Shown here: piece by piece, positions 12,027-23,137 of the stretch
Layout of the letters: every line of letters begins with the position of its first letter
How positions within the stretch are numbered: position 1 is the stretch's first letter
Origin: Trichostrongylus colubriformis
Lineage: Eukaryota > Nematoda > Chromadorea > Rhabditida > Trichostrongylidae
Assembly (NCBI GenBank): GCA_963978905.1
Contig: OZ022258.1
Location: 45,740,591 to 45,804,590, forward strand
Reading direction: 5' to 3'
DNA: 64,000 nt
Program-made: the position numbers and the translations under genes
The notes under the pieces: generated by a model
Told to the model about the DNA's origin: nothing
Seen by the model: only the letters and a program-made list of their open reading frames with translations
Databases searched by the model: none

Positions 12027-15000
12027 ATGCGTGTTGTTATCTGCTTGCTGGCCCTAACATCCCGTATGGGCCACTGTGAAGCCACAAAGATTCGCGTGAT
12101 GACATTCAACATCTGGAACTCTGGATCCCATGTGGAGAATGGCCTTCGTAAAATTGCAAAGCACATATTATTGGTTAATCCCGACATTGTTGGTCTACAG
12201 GTATTCACATCACTTTTCTCGATTTTTTTTGAAGAAAGCTCAACAGATACTCTGCCATTTATGAAACAGGAAATTCAGGAAGTGCAACGACAGGATGTGC
12301 TTCCGAAATTACTTAATTGGATGGGAGAGCCATGGACAGGTGTGTCTAGTAACGACGATTATCCTGACGTAGCTATTGTCACAAAGCATGATGTGAGTTT
12401 AAACAGTTTAATGGGTTCGTTTTTTAAAAGCATGCCAATTAGCATCGAGGGCTATCGTGTAGGGAAAAAGGTCGTTTCTTCTGCCTTTCAACTTCATACC
12501 TAACATATCGAGCTGCTAATATCGCACGTGGCCTTACTTCCAACTGCCGACAACGGGTGTATACTTTTGAAAAATATTGGCTCGTCGGCACGAATTTCTT
12601 CGCGTGTGACTGCGTACTTTGCGACACTCCCTTTGGAGTTTTACGCCTGGATTAATTATTTTTCAATTAGGATTATCATTATGCAATGCTGTCGTTTCCG
12701 ATATTTTTGATTTTTGATAACTGCTGTTTATCGCCGAACCCACACTTCATCCTTTCCGGGGTTCGAGTCCCGTCCGACACCGAAGCTTTTGTCCATAACT
12801 CAGCATCCTTGTAGTAGCTATCGTTTCTTTTACTTTTTATGTCACTATTTTGCTATTTTTAGGACACAAAAATTATTGTTTTTTAGATAATGATGAGGTA
12901 GGCAGCTTTTTTTTTTTCGAGGGACCTCCATGGTACCAGACCCTTGCGTCCTGAGCGGAATTCCAACTGACCGCAGCACGTTGTGCTGACGGCGCCGCGA
13001 GTGCGACGTCGCAAAGTGAAACTTTGTCATAAGTGTACACACCCGCCAACAACTCCAAGAGCACCACTATACCTACGCGTTTCTCCACCGGAAAGACAGA
13101 GGAGCGTCCTTTTGTGCAATAGCAGTTACGATGTTAAAAACTTCAATTCAACGATGTTCAGCCAATGACCTTTTCTGGGAAAGGGAGAGGAGGAGAAGGC
13201 AGAGAGGGAGGGGATGAAGGAGACGTTTCATGGATATGAAAGCCACTGTTCATGACGGACTTCATAGAACAATTAAGTTTTGGTGTTAGCTATCACTACG
13301 GGTATAGAGCTTTGGGAATAAGATGGCGTAGTAAAAGGTGGAGCATGGGGTGGAATCAGTGTCCGCCTAGACCAACAAAGCCCACCATTTTCTCAGGCAG
13401 TGAAGAGGTGCCAGAGTGGTTAGGAGGGCAAAGGTAGTGACCCGGGCTGTATCCTTAAAGGCACACTTCGCGGTAATCATATAGGTTGACTCACCCTCTT
13501 GGGACAGTAGATCCTTGGGTAACTAGTCATACTGCACTTCTTTTCGTGTCGCCACGGTACCCTATTACGGTGCTACACCTGCACACCCTTTCCGACACCC
13601 ATTTTGCCAACTGACCAATGAGGGAGCTCATCGGAGTGGATTCGAACAGGTGTAGCGCCGGGATAGGATAACATGGCGACGCGAAAAAGGTACTGCCTGA
13701 CTAGTTACAGACAGATATTTTGTTCCATGGAGGTATGTCGAACCATCCAATTATCGCGAATTGTGCCTTCAAAGGAATCGCACACGGAAAAATGAGATCC
13801 TCTGTTACCCATGTGTTTATACTGTATATACCTGATTGGAGCTGAATGCAAAGTTTCACGCGGAAAAGTGAGAATCCAGCTACGATACAGCTTTTGGGGC
13901 GGATCTTAGATCAAATCGTTTGCCGCGGTTGGAAACGGATAGTGTGGCTGTTTACGTTACCTTCTGTTCCCATTATGCAACTCCGGCCGCGGTGGACGGC
14001 GGGGCGAACATTACTCTAGGGCTCCGCCCGTCTAACCACAATTTAGAAAAGCTATCTCTTGACCGGATTCTCAATTTTTTCACCTTTTTTATTAAGCAAA
14101 TAGAGCAAAGATATGTGGGTGACAGTGGGACTAACTTTTCGCTGCACGAATCTTTTAGGCGACTGCACAGACCAAGAGCGCTCTCAAAATTTGCAATGAT
14201 TTTGACTTGTACTGGGATACATTCACATTCTAGGGAACTGATCATTGTCAAATGCTTTCTCCTTTTCCAAGCAATTTTGGGCTTTTGGTTATCAAAAAAA
14301 GAGGTAGCCGAAAACATCACACAAAAAAGCATCCGCTACCACGAGTCGCATAATTGATGCCAGTGATTCCCTTTATGAATAGCCACGTTATCTATCCAGA
14401 AGTAAGGTAGCATTATTCAGATCACTCCCACTAAATGTACGAATTGAGTGCGTTGCCACACAATTTTATGTTTGATCATTTCTCCTGCCTTTTTCGTCTT
14501 TTTCGTGAGATTCGTTGCAAAATCCATCCAGAGGCAGATGAAGAGGAGCGTTTCACGTGAGATTTACAGACTCGTACAAATTTTTCCTTGCACTTACGTA
14601 GCTGCCTTATCGCACATCTATGGGACATGACTGATGAAACAAAAAAATCAGGCTCATAACCCTTCCTAAAGCTAAAAAGTGCGAATAATTGTGAACGGAA
14701 CTTCTTTTTACAGATGGGTAAGCGATTTGGAGTAGCCGAGGCCATCACAAAAAAGTTTTGGACATATTCTTGTAGGCAATAAAGAATCCATCGTGTTTGA
14801 GATCCTCGAAATATCGAGGATGTTGCATTTGCATATGCGCTTGCAGACGGGCAACGGGGATAATTATGGTCGTTGCTAGATGAGCCACAATTCTTCGAAA
14901 CGGGATCATGACGTGGTAATATCCGAGCACTACGATACTTCGACCATAACAAAAGAAAACTTTCTCCTTTGAGGTGACTTCTGGTGATGAATGGGTAGTG

Positions 15001-18000
15001 CATCGGGTAGAGTTCGACCCTGCTTCATCAAGATTCTCATCAAACTCAACCTGAGTCCCCTCTTACCCCTACCGAGCCCACTCGACTTCACTTGGAATCT
15101 GATAAGATACAGCCCATTATGGAGCGCTTGATAGGGCGTCGCCCGGGCATAGGTGAGAGTGTATCAAATTCTCTCACCCCGCCACACACTCTGACTCTTG
15201 CCACGCACTCTCACTCTCGCCATTCGCCCATGTTCGTAAGCCACGCCCTATCAAGCGCTCCAAAATGGAGTATATTACAGGGTAAAGGTGGCGGCACATG
15301 CTAAACTACCGATATCCCGTCACTCTGTGCGCCTGTCCTCCCCCCACCCCCCCTTCCTCCCCCTTTTCCGGTTCTCCATGAGCTAATATCGACCTTTCTC
15401 AAAAACAGCGGTAGGGGTAATATGAGTAAAGTGACAAGTGACATTCTAAAGGGAGTCATAGATAAAAGTTAAGGGTCTGGGATACTATATATGAAAAAAT
15501 CAAAAAAGCACCCCCAGGCTCTATAAAGGCCGTCTTATTCAATAACCGCCGTTTATTCTGACAAGTCCCGTCCCTTTTGCTGGCATAGCCCCCCCCCTTT
15601 TATAGTCAACAGTGCCAAGAAGGTCTTATTTCTAGGGTTTTGACGGTTACTTTCCTCATTCATTTTGATGTTAGGAAGCACCTGAGCAATCGTGTTTTAC
15701 AATCCTTTGATATTCGATCCCGACTATACTTACCAATGTCTTCAAATAAGTCGACGTGCAGTCAACTTTAAAACTCTCCTACTACAAAAACAAAGTTTTA
15801 ACGGCTATTTTGATGAACTCAGGCTACTGAATTGTTCAGATGATCACACAATCATACACGAGGACAAATCGATCTATCAGCGTGAAAATTCAACTTCATT
15901 CCGGTCATGTGGTCAGCTTTTGGAACGTTCATCTCGATTACAAGGCCTATGGTCCATATGCGGCCAATAACAAGCTGGTTACTAATTTGGACCAAATTCT
16001 CGCTGGCGAGAAGCCGTTGAAGAGAGAAGGTAGGCGTGACTTTTGAAATCCTGTGAATAGGGTCCTGTTGAATGTGGCGGGAATTCTTTGGGAGGCGTTA
16101 TACTATCGGCCCCCTTGATAGGCATGGGATCACTTAAAGGAATCGTCCACGGGAAAATGAGTTTTTATGTATTTTACCATATATTCGGTTGATCGAAAAA
16201 TTTTGATGGGGTTGGGATTTTTTTCTATTTTATTTTACAACTCAGCAAACAATGCAAGCTAATCGACAATATAATAACCATCGGTAGCTATAACATTGTC
16301 CCATTCAACGGCAGGTCAGTGATTCCCTTCTCCCAGAACTGGGAAGATTGGGAGGCGAAGAAGTCACTTGTTTAAAGTGACGGATTGTTTTTTTTGATTT
16401 TTGCTAAGAAAGCCTAGAGGGGCAGGATCAAACGGTAATCTGGGGGGAGGGGCAATATCAAGTGAATAGGGTGGATGTGGAATCATGTCCCAACCTGGCT
16501 CTTCCGATTTTGCACGGGTCTCTTTACATACGAGAGAGATCCGTGCAAAGCTAGAGAGCTAGGTTGGGACACGGTTCCATATCCAGCATGCAAGATTCCA
16601 CGCAAAGAAAGTGAATCCGGCTAAGATACAGCACCTCAAAGTCTCGCCGGGTGGGCGGGGCCTCCGAGCAGGTGCCCAGCCCATCGTCCGCCGCGGTCAG
16701 AAATGCCTTGTAGGAACAGAAAGTCACTTAAACAGTCCACGCTCCGTTCCCTACAGCGGTGGACGACGGGACGACGCTATCACTCGGAGGCACCGCCCAC
16801 TCGGCCAAGTATTGGGGGGGGAGGGGGTGTATCTTAGTCGACTTCTCACTTTTTCGCGTGAAAATTGGCATGCGGCCCTTATTAGGCAAATGCAACATAA
16901 ATATAAGTGTAACTTTTGATAACTGCTGTTTATCGCCGCAGCTCGCGATGCGAAAGTTACTACAAGGACGCTGAGTTATGGGCAAAAGCTTCGGTAGCGG
17001 GCGGGACTCGAACCCGCACTTCATCCTTTCTGGGAATATGTGCTAATCCATTACACTACCGACACCACCTTCACCTTAACTCAGCTTCTGAATGGTATAT
17101 TTACCATAGCTTATCAGCACTCACACGTATAACGTGTTGAGCCGGTTGATAAAAACTATTATCCGTGGACGATTCCTTCAAGGGCCTTTAAGGTCGGCAG
17201 AGAGAGCAGCCTTGCTAGCGTTTCCTGTATAGTGAATGTGCTTCCATTTAGCACTGAGACAAATTTTTACGGTAGCTTTGAGCTAAGGAAAGCAAACATT
17301 GAACGCATGCTACAGTACAGGTGCTGCTGATGGGTGGTGATCGATAACAGCAGGCCCAGCTACTTTTTTTGTTAATCTGCATGGTATAGCAGATGTGATA
17401 CACACAAGTATTCCACACAGCAGTATCCTCAAGCACTTCAGGCCAGGACGATAGCAGGCATGGCAATGCATAATCCTGCGAGAAAGAGGCTGAAAAGCTA
17501 TTGATTTTGGTGTTTTTGATTTTTGAGTGCGGGTTAGTCTCGTCCGACACCGAAGCTTTTGCCCATAACTCAGCATCCTTGTAGGGACTAAAGAGCGTTC
17601 CTTCACCTGTACAGGATGGTTACTTATTGGAGGCGATTTTATTTTGATGAAATAGGAACCTTTTCTGAGGCTTTGCAGTAATGCACAGTTCGGAATAAGA
17701 AGTGCACAAAGGAGTATTTGTCGGTTGTGGGGAAAGCCTTTGAACTCGTACGATTTATTGATTCAACCGGTATACCCTAGTTTATCCAGAAGTAGGATAG
17801 CCTTCATGAAAGACCTTCAAGCCCGTTATTATATGTACCTTTTTTTGAATTCGGGCAAAATTGTTTGCGGGCAAGGTTCATGGTTGGGGGAAGAAAAAAA
17901 ATAAGTGCAGAAAGCTGGGCTAAGCATAGCTTAAAGAGTCCTTAGGAGGAATTGGATTGAGGTTCGGTTAAGGATGAAAGAAGTCGTATTTCTCGAATTT

Positions 18001-21000
18001 TTCTCTCATATAATGCTTGACCCTGGCTGAGCGAGAGTGTCTTTTCGGACGCCATGTCAATTTCAGGAGTGCGTTAATATTAGGAGCCTTCATAGTTGAC
18101 TAGTAAAATTTCCTTTGAAGGAAGGGCTCAAAATATGGAAGAAATCAGTCAGCATCCACAAATGATTCAATCGCTGAATAAAAGTGATGTAGTGCCAGTG
18201 ATACTTGCTGGAGACTTCAATAGCCCATCACATATGGACTGGACGGAGGAAACTATGTGAGCTCTTTTCTTCGCTCATCAGTACCAAAGATTTGTATTCA
18301 TAATGTATTATGGATAGTGTGATTTTTGCTACCATTAGTGCTTTTCTTTCATACTTAAATCCTGAAATGAGACTAAATCCGAACGCCAAATAATGGAGAG
18401 TATGTACCCGGTCTCCTCCACGGCGCCTTGGGTGACGTCAGTAGTAATCAATAATTTTATTAGCAACAGCAAATAAGGAATAGGGACAGAAACAATGAAT
18501 ACAGGGTGGTAGGTAGGACGTGGAAGGTGGTGGCGTGTCGGCTGGTGGTGGCGGCGAGTCCAACGGCAGACGGCGACAGACGGGTTCCGTGGGCCACTGC
18601 CTACTCCAGGGTGTGTTGAAAGTGTTCCGTTTCTAGAGGTCGGCACCAAACTGGGTCACCGCCCTTCGCGAATTGTCCGAATGGTGGCGTGTCCTGCCGT
18701 CTGGGCTCTCCCAGGTTTGCCTAAGCCTTTTTAGGGGAGCAGCTTTGGCAGCGGGTTTTCACCTGTCTTTACTGATTGCAATCCGCCGCGCAACCTGACC
18801 TGACCTCACCAGTCGGAACACTTGCACTCCACCCCCTACTCCACGAGGGGTCGGGAGAGAATCACAACTGACTCTTGGGTGGCCGCGGCCTCCTTTTATA
18901 TCCTCCGCGGGCTCTCTTGACCACACGTGGAGTGGCGGGCTCGAGATCACAGGCGCCTGCTCTTGACAATAAACCAAAAACATTGTATTCCACGATCATC
19001 CGCCACCTTTTAGGAACTTTGCGTTTGATTCGCGTATATAGGATTTCAAGGGAAAGGAAAGTATTATGAAAGAAACGCTTCAGTGTAGGGATCACGCAGA
19101 GAGTAAACTCAGTCTGCGTCGTAATTAAAGAAATCGTCCACGGAAAAATAAGTTTTTATGCTACAACCATATTTATGTGGTAATTGCCTAATGTGGGCCG
19201 CATGCAAAGTTCCACGCAAAAAAAATGTGAATCCGGCTGAGATATAGCACCTCAAAGTCTTGGCCGGGTGGGCGGGGCCTCCGAGCAGGTGCCCAGCCCG
19301 TCGTCCGTCGCGGTCGGAGACGCACTCTAGGAAGAGAAGGTTATGTAAACAGTCCCATCCTCCGTTCCCCAACCGCAGCAGACGACGGGATGGGGCTTTT
19401 ACTCGGAGGCTCCTCCCACCTGGCCAAGAATTTGGGGAGTCGCAACTCAGCCGAATTCTCACTTTTCCGCGTGAAACTTTACATGCGGCCCTTATCAGGC
19501 AAAGACAACATAAATATATGGATAACAAAGAAACTCATTTTTCCGTGGATGATTCCTTCAATTTAAAAAGGCCTAATAAGTGTAATGTAACCTTCTATGT
19601 ACATACTCTTTTTTCGGAGGTGCCAGGTAGGACAGATGCTTCGTATGGATCTTACAACTCTTCTTCTTGGCAAACAGAGTGATTTGGTTTTGCTATTACC
19701 TACCAGTAACACTAGACAGACCGTCACTGAGCTCGTTGCCTTTATCTACACTCTACTGGCATCTCATTCTCCCAAATGCTCAGCGGCTGCTCGACGGAAA
19801 GGTCTTAGAGAGATAGCGTTGAAGTGACACCGTTATCGGTGAAAAATCTCAAGTTTTTCCTTGATTTGTTCATAAAAAACGCATCTTCGAGTGCTCTTTT
19901 TCTTGCATATTTTTCTTTTGTATTTTTTTTGTTGAGCAATGGGAACTTTAGAAAATAGTGCGTGATGTTTCTGAAAGAATCCATGGTCGCATCCGATGAA
20001 CGGCACCTCCATGTACACGCACTGCAGAGTAGTGGCTTACGTTTTTCCAGAATTTCCGCTATCTTCTCCCAAAACGTTCCCGATCGTTGATCGAGTGGAG
20101 AGATCACGCTGCTCGTAGATATTTCGAGTGCGGGGAAGTTTTCATTTTTGAAAAGCACACTCGAGGCTGGTAGTGCGGTAAAAGCATCCGATTTGTCATT
20201 CGCCTTCTGTAACACGATTTCCAGCTCTCATTATCGAAAAAAAAACCTGCAAACAGGGTAAAGCCTCGTGCGTGAAATCTTCTCCAGGGAGGTCCTGTCT
20301 GGTCCGCTTAAAGAAGGGTCGCAGTCGTCATGCAGTTTATCTGGCTGAGAATTGTTCTGTTCCGAAGCCTCATGACCATCTAAATGTATGAAAAACATGC
20401 TCCAAAATTTATTTTCAAAAGGCTCAAAAGGTCTGCACTTGACTGTTCACAAATATTATGACTCATAATATTAGGTTGATCGGAAAGTTTCGATAGGGTT
20501 GAGATTTTTTGCTGTTATATTTTACAACTCAGCAAACAATGCAAGCTAATCAGCAACATAATAACCAGGTCAGGTCAGGCAGGTCAGCGATTCTCTTTTT
20601 CCATACTGGGAAGATTGGAAGTCAAAGAAGTCACCGACCACTCGTTCAAGATGGACGGATTGTTTGTTGCTAGGAAAGACTTGAGGGACGGAACAAGTGG
20701 TAACCTAAGGGGGCAATATCAGGTGAATAGGGTGGGTGTGGAACCGTGTCCCAACCTAGCTCCTCCAATTTTGCACGGGTCTCTTTACCTGGAAGAGTGG
20801 CCCGTGCAAAATTGGAGGAGCTAGGTTGGGACACGGTTCCACACCCATCCTATTCAACTGATATTGCCCCTCAGATTATCCCTTGTTCTGGCCCCTCAAA
20901 GCTTTCCTAGCAAAAAAAATTCGTCAACTATGACCACCTTGGATAAGCGGTCGGTAACTTCTTTGACTCCTAATGCTCCCAGTTTTGGGAGAAGGGAATC

Positions 21001-23137
21001 GCTGACTTGCCTCTTAGGTGGGACAATGTTATAACTATGTTGATTAGCCTACATTGTTCGCTGAGTGGTAAAAAAACAGAAAAAAATTCAACCCTATCAA
21101 AATTTTTCGATCAACTTAATACATATGTGAATGTAGTGCACTGGCTCCTAGCAGTGCCCCACGCTGCATCGCGCAGTGCTTGAGATAGCACTTGGCATTT
21201 GCCAACCATCGTACAAGTGGAACTTTTTCGTACATCTGTACGGCTTCTATGAAGAGAAATAATTCCATAGTCGAAAGTCCCGGGGTGTGTGTACTTATGA
21301 TAAAAATCGCGTGGCGGCCCGCAGCGAATGGCGCTGCGGGTGCGAGTAGCAGTGGCAGGGCATGGCAGCCTTCAAGCGAGGCGGTGTGACATGGTGTAGG
21401 AGGCAGGGTGGCATGGGTGCAGGAGGCAGTGTGGCATGGGTGCAAATTCCGAGGTGACGGAGCCACGCTCTGCCGCGCTCCGAAGGGCAATCGATTTGGC
21501 AAGCCGTACTGGTAGCGCCGCGTGCGCGGCCGCGAACCGCTTTTTTGTTGTAAGTGCACATACCCACATTCCCGAAGGGAGCGTTTAAATGAAGTCAAGC
21601 TCCGGGCTGCTCTTGTACCTGCTTGCCAGCGACAAGGTTTATGAATAGTGTTTGTTCAGATGTAGGAACTATTACAGAAGAAATCACGGAAATTGGAAGG
21701 TGGAATGGCCAGCCACGAAGATTGCCGAGAGTATGGGATTAACGGATTCTTTTCGCGAACTCTACCCGAATGTCACTGAAGTCGCAGGTTGATAGTTTTT
21801 GTCCAATATTTCTCAAGAATACTGTTGTCTGCATTTGTTTCAGGTTGCACATGGTCTACGGTAAACAAATACCTACAAGATTGGGAATTCAACATTCCTG
21901 AACCGCAAGATCGCATCGATTTCATTTACTACAGAGGTGACTATTTTTGTGCTATTATGGTTTTGTTTTTCTATCTACAACATCCGATTTCAGCACTTTT
22001 ACTGGCACGTAAAGCTCAATCTGAAGATCCAGAGATTTTTGTTTTATTTTCACAGCATCTTAATGCGAGACAGTAGCATTTTCGCTTAGCTATATCAATA
22101 TATACAAACCCAAGTCATTGAACTCGACGAGGGTTTCATAAAGCCGTTCAAAAACGGCGAGCCGAGAAAACACCCCATCCAGGGCAAGTTGTAAAAGGCT
22201 TCGTAAAGATTAATTTGACCGTAAATCAGATCACGATCACAGGGAAATCTCTGTTTCGAAGATGCTAATGTTTTACCTGTCGTCAGTCTCGTCTTGAGTG
22301 TAAGGGAAATGAATAAATCGCGTGGTTTATATATGATATTAGAAAGGTTGTGAGCATCTGATAGCCATATACAGTGGAAAAGGATAGCCCAAGGTGCACC
22401 GGCAGTCGAGGATTCCTCGACAGCGGGATCGTATTTGACCGCAAACGAGGGGTACCTGCAGAGGTCAGCGATAAGCACTAGAATCTTTTACCAGAATACT
22501 ATCACTAAGCAGATGAGAAGATTATTTCAAAGCGGGTCCGTGTGGGAAGATGTGAAATGAATAATTTTTTTTGCTCCAGGTTAGAATGACAATAACATAT
22601 AACAAACAATAACATGCATGACAATAAAACACATTGTAACTATACAATCCGGCAAGAATGACTGATAAAGGTCACAGAATTTGGTCGTTATAGGTTCTCG
22701 TAGAGGGTTTGGAGGGGAGAGGAGGAGGGGGGGGGGGGGGTGGTCGTACTGAAGCGGCATATTCCCCGATACCTGGGAGTGTCGTGGCATGGCCATATGC
22801 ATCTATTGAATTGTCATTTTTTATTGCCAGCGCGCGCATCTAACTCGGAGTCTTCGCGACGTCGTGTTGGTTCTTTTTGCGCTACACACGACTCAGTAGC
22901 TATCCAAATCATATTCTGATTGGTTTAGGACACATCAAACCAGTGAGTTCGTACTTGTACTCGGGATCAGAACCGCTGAATCCAATGCCACACCATCGAT
23001 ACAACGACTATCCGTCGGATCATTACGCCCTGATCACCGAGTTCGAATTTCAACCTCCATCAGCTTGCATACCTTGCGAACAATCCTCATACAAAGTCGG
23101 ACCACTCGCTCCAGTGCCGTATACACCTCGGCCATGA
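12027..23137 (+). CDS. Gene A: secreted EEP (DNase I-like) phosphodiesterase, seven exons
   Basis: Proposed exons: 12027-12200, 12270-12392, 15840-16029, 18121-18256, 21678-21787, 21844-21936 and 22929-23137. All have GT..AG introns and matching phases, and the sum of 1035 nt gives 344 residues. The start gives a signal peptide ('MRVVICLLALTSRMGHC'). All EEP landmarks are present: Asn in 'MTFNIW', the catalytic Glu made by the exon 1/2 junction (LQ|E), His in 'FWNVHLDY', 'GDFNSPSH', 'DRIDFIYY' and the C-terminal 'SDHYAL'. The superfamily hydrolyses phosphodiesters (DNases, sphingomyelinases, inositol phosphatases). A secreted enzyme is inferred; the substrate is not determinable. Intron 1 is 69 nt and has no stop in frame, so an unspliced reading is possible but would break the LQE motif. 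Large introns contain MITEs, SINE pieces and an LTR-like module. Gene B, convergent, is its paralogue. Confidence 0.85.
12711..12822 (+). repeat. tRNA-derived SINE-like fragment, copy 2
   Basis: TTTGATAACTGCTGTTTATCGCC leads into a B box (GGTTCGAGTCC), followed by the shared tail CGAAGCTTTTG.CCATAACTCAGCATCCTTG. The same leader occurs at 16917, in opposite relation to its tRNA-like part, so copies have been rearranged. It lies in intron 2 of gene A. Confidence 0.6.
13522..13706. repeat. Foldback repeat in intron 2 of gene A
   Basis: The arms AACTAGTCATACTGCAC..TTTTCGTGTCGCC and GGCGACGCGAAAAAGGTACTGCC..GACTAGTT are inverted copies. The centre repeats GGTGCTACACCTG against CAGGTGTAGCGCC. No coding capacity. 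Confidence 0.7.
13768..13905. repeat. Partial MITE-2 copy
   Basis: The left end AAAGGAATCGCACACGGAAAAATGAG, the block TGCAAAGTTTCACGCGGAAAA and the block ATCCAGCTACGATACAGC match the left half of the complete copy at 19127-19559. The right half is missing. Confidence 0.65.
15118..15262. repeat. Short inverted repeat
   Basis: GGAGCGCTTGATAGGGCGT pairs with ACGCCCTATCAAGCGCTCC, about 140 bp apart outer to outer. The interior has short CTCTCAC/CTCTGAC reiterations. Probably a small foldback element; no target duplication was identified. Confidence 0.6.
16184..16586. mobile_element. Truncated mariner-derived foldback MITE, nested
   Basis: Starts after TA with TTCGGTTGATCGAAAAATTTTGAT. It is collinear with the left half and centre of the complete element at 20471-21119, including the paired GTGTCCCAACCTGGCTC and GAGCTAGGTTGGGACAC. 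It ends abruptly in MITE-2 sequence, so the right third is lost. Confidence 0.7.
16917..17090 (-). repeat. tRNA-like SINE copy with decayed tRNA body (16993-17066)
   Basis: On the minus strand, 74 nt from 17066 to 16993 fold roughly as a tRNA. There is a T-arm GCGGG/TTCGAGT/CCCGC, an anticodon stem with two G-U pairs, a three-pair D stem (GTG..CAC) and an acceptor stem with one mismatch. Position 33 is C instead of the near-universal U, so a working tRNA is unlikely. It is followed by the family tail (CGAAGCTTTTGCCCATAACTCAG) also seen at 2.2, 12.8 and 17.6 kb. Confidence 0.6.
17520..17590 (+). repeat. tRNA-derived SINE-like fragment, copy 4
   Basis: A damaged B box (GGTTAGTCTC) followed by TCCGACACCGAAGCTTTTGCCCATAACTCAGCATCCTTGTAG, the same tail as copies 2 and 3. 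Lies in intron 3 of gene A. Confidence 0.6.
18374..18990 (-). mobile_element. LTR-like promoter/polyA module (solo or truncated LTR)
   Basis: Read on the minus strand, GC-rich sequence contains a TATA box (GGATATAAAAGG, 18892-18903). About 430 nt further comes AATAAA (18456-18461), then TTGGCG..CGG (18389-18374), which resembles the primer-binding side of an LTR. This U3-R-U5-like order and the base composition, unlike the flanking AT-rich intron, suggest a retroelement LTR. Exact ends and a target duplication were not found, and the internal region is missing. It sits in intron 4 of gene A on the opposite strand and could drive antisense transcription (inference). Confidence 0.45.
19127..19559. 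repeat. MITE-2, complete foldback copy
   Basis: 433-bp self-complementary element. Ends AAAGAAATCGTCCACGG and CCGTGGATGATTCCTT; inner pairs GCATGCAAAGTTCCACGC against GCGTGAAACTTTACATGC, and GGCGGGGCCTCCGAG against CTCGGAGGCTCCTCCC. Other copies are at 13.77, 16.14-17.19 and 28.46 kb. Open frames on both strands are palindrome shadows. Confidence 0.8.
20471..21119. mobile_element. Mariner-type foldback MITE, complete, TA flanks
   Basis: 649-bp element between TA dinucleotides. Ends TTAGGTTGATCGGAAAGTTTCGAT and ATCAAAATTTTTCGATCAACTTAA. The whole element folds back; the central arms (CCGTGTCCCAACCTAGCTCC and GGAGCTAGGTTGGGACACGG) are near perfect. No transposase frame. It lies in intron 4 of gene A. 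Confidence 0.8.
21284..21567. repeat. GGGTGT-type foldback with internal minisatellite
   Basis: Ends GGGGTGTGTGTACTTA and TAAGTGCACATACCCAC resemble the Mutator-like MITE ends. Inside, GGCATGGGTGCAGGAGGCAGTGT-like units repeat about twice. CGCGTGGCGGCCCGCAGCG pairs loosely with CGCCGCGTGCGCGGCCGCG. No clean target duplication is left. Confidence 0.5.

Larger units (their letters stand above)
16137..17186. repeat. MITE-2 copy interrupted by two other repeats
   Basis: Outer ends AAAGGAATCGTCCACGGGAAAA (16137) and ATCCGTGGACGATTCCTT (about 17165) are those of MITE-2. Between them the characteristic core (GGGTGGGCGGGGCCTCCGAGC, paired with CTCGGAGGCACCGCCCAC) is present. A mariner-derived foldback (16184-16586) and a tRNA-like SINE (16917-17090) have landed inside it, giving the order of insertion. 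Confidence 0.7.

Noticed and set aside
14476..15003. 175-codon minus-strand frame in intron 2 of gene A
   Set aside because: Frames of this length are expected about once by chance in 64 kb; no splice context, motif or second copy.
16993..17066. Functional tRNA gene on the minus strand
   Set aside because: C at position 33, an acceptor mismatch and the attached repeat tail make it a SINE-borne pseudo-tRNA.
19805..20215. 136-codon minus frame in intron 4 of gene A with protein-like composition
   Set aside because: No family signature, no convincing partner exon and no conservation evidence. About nine frames this long are expected by chance.
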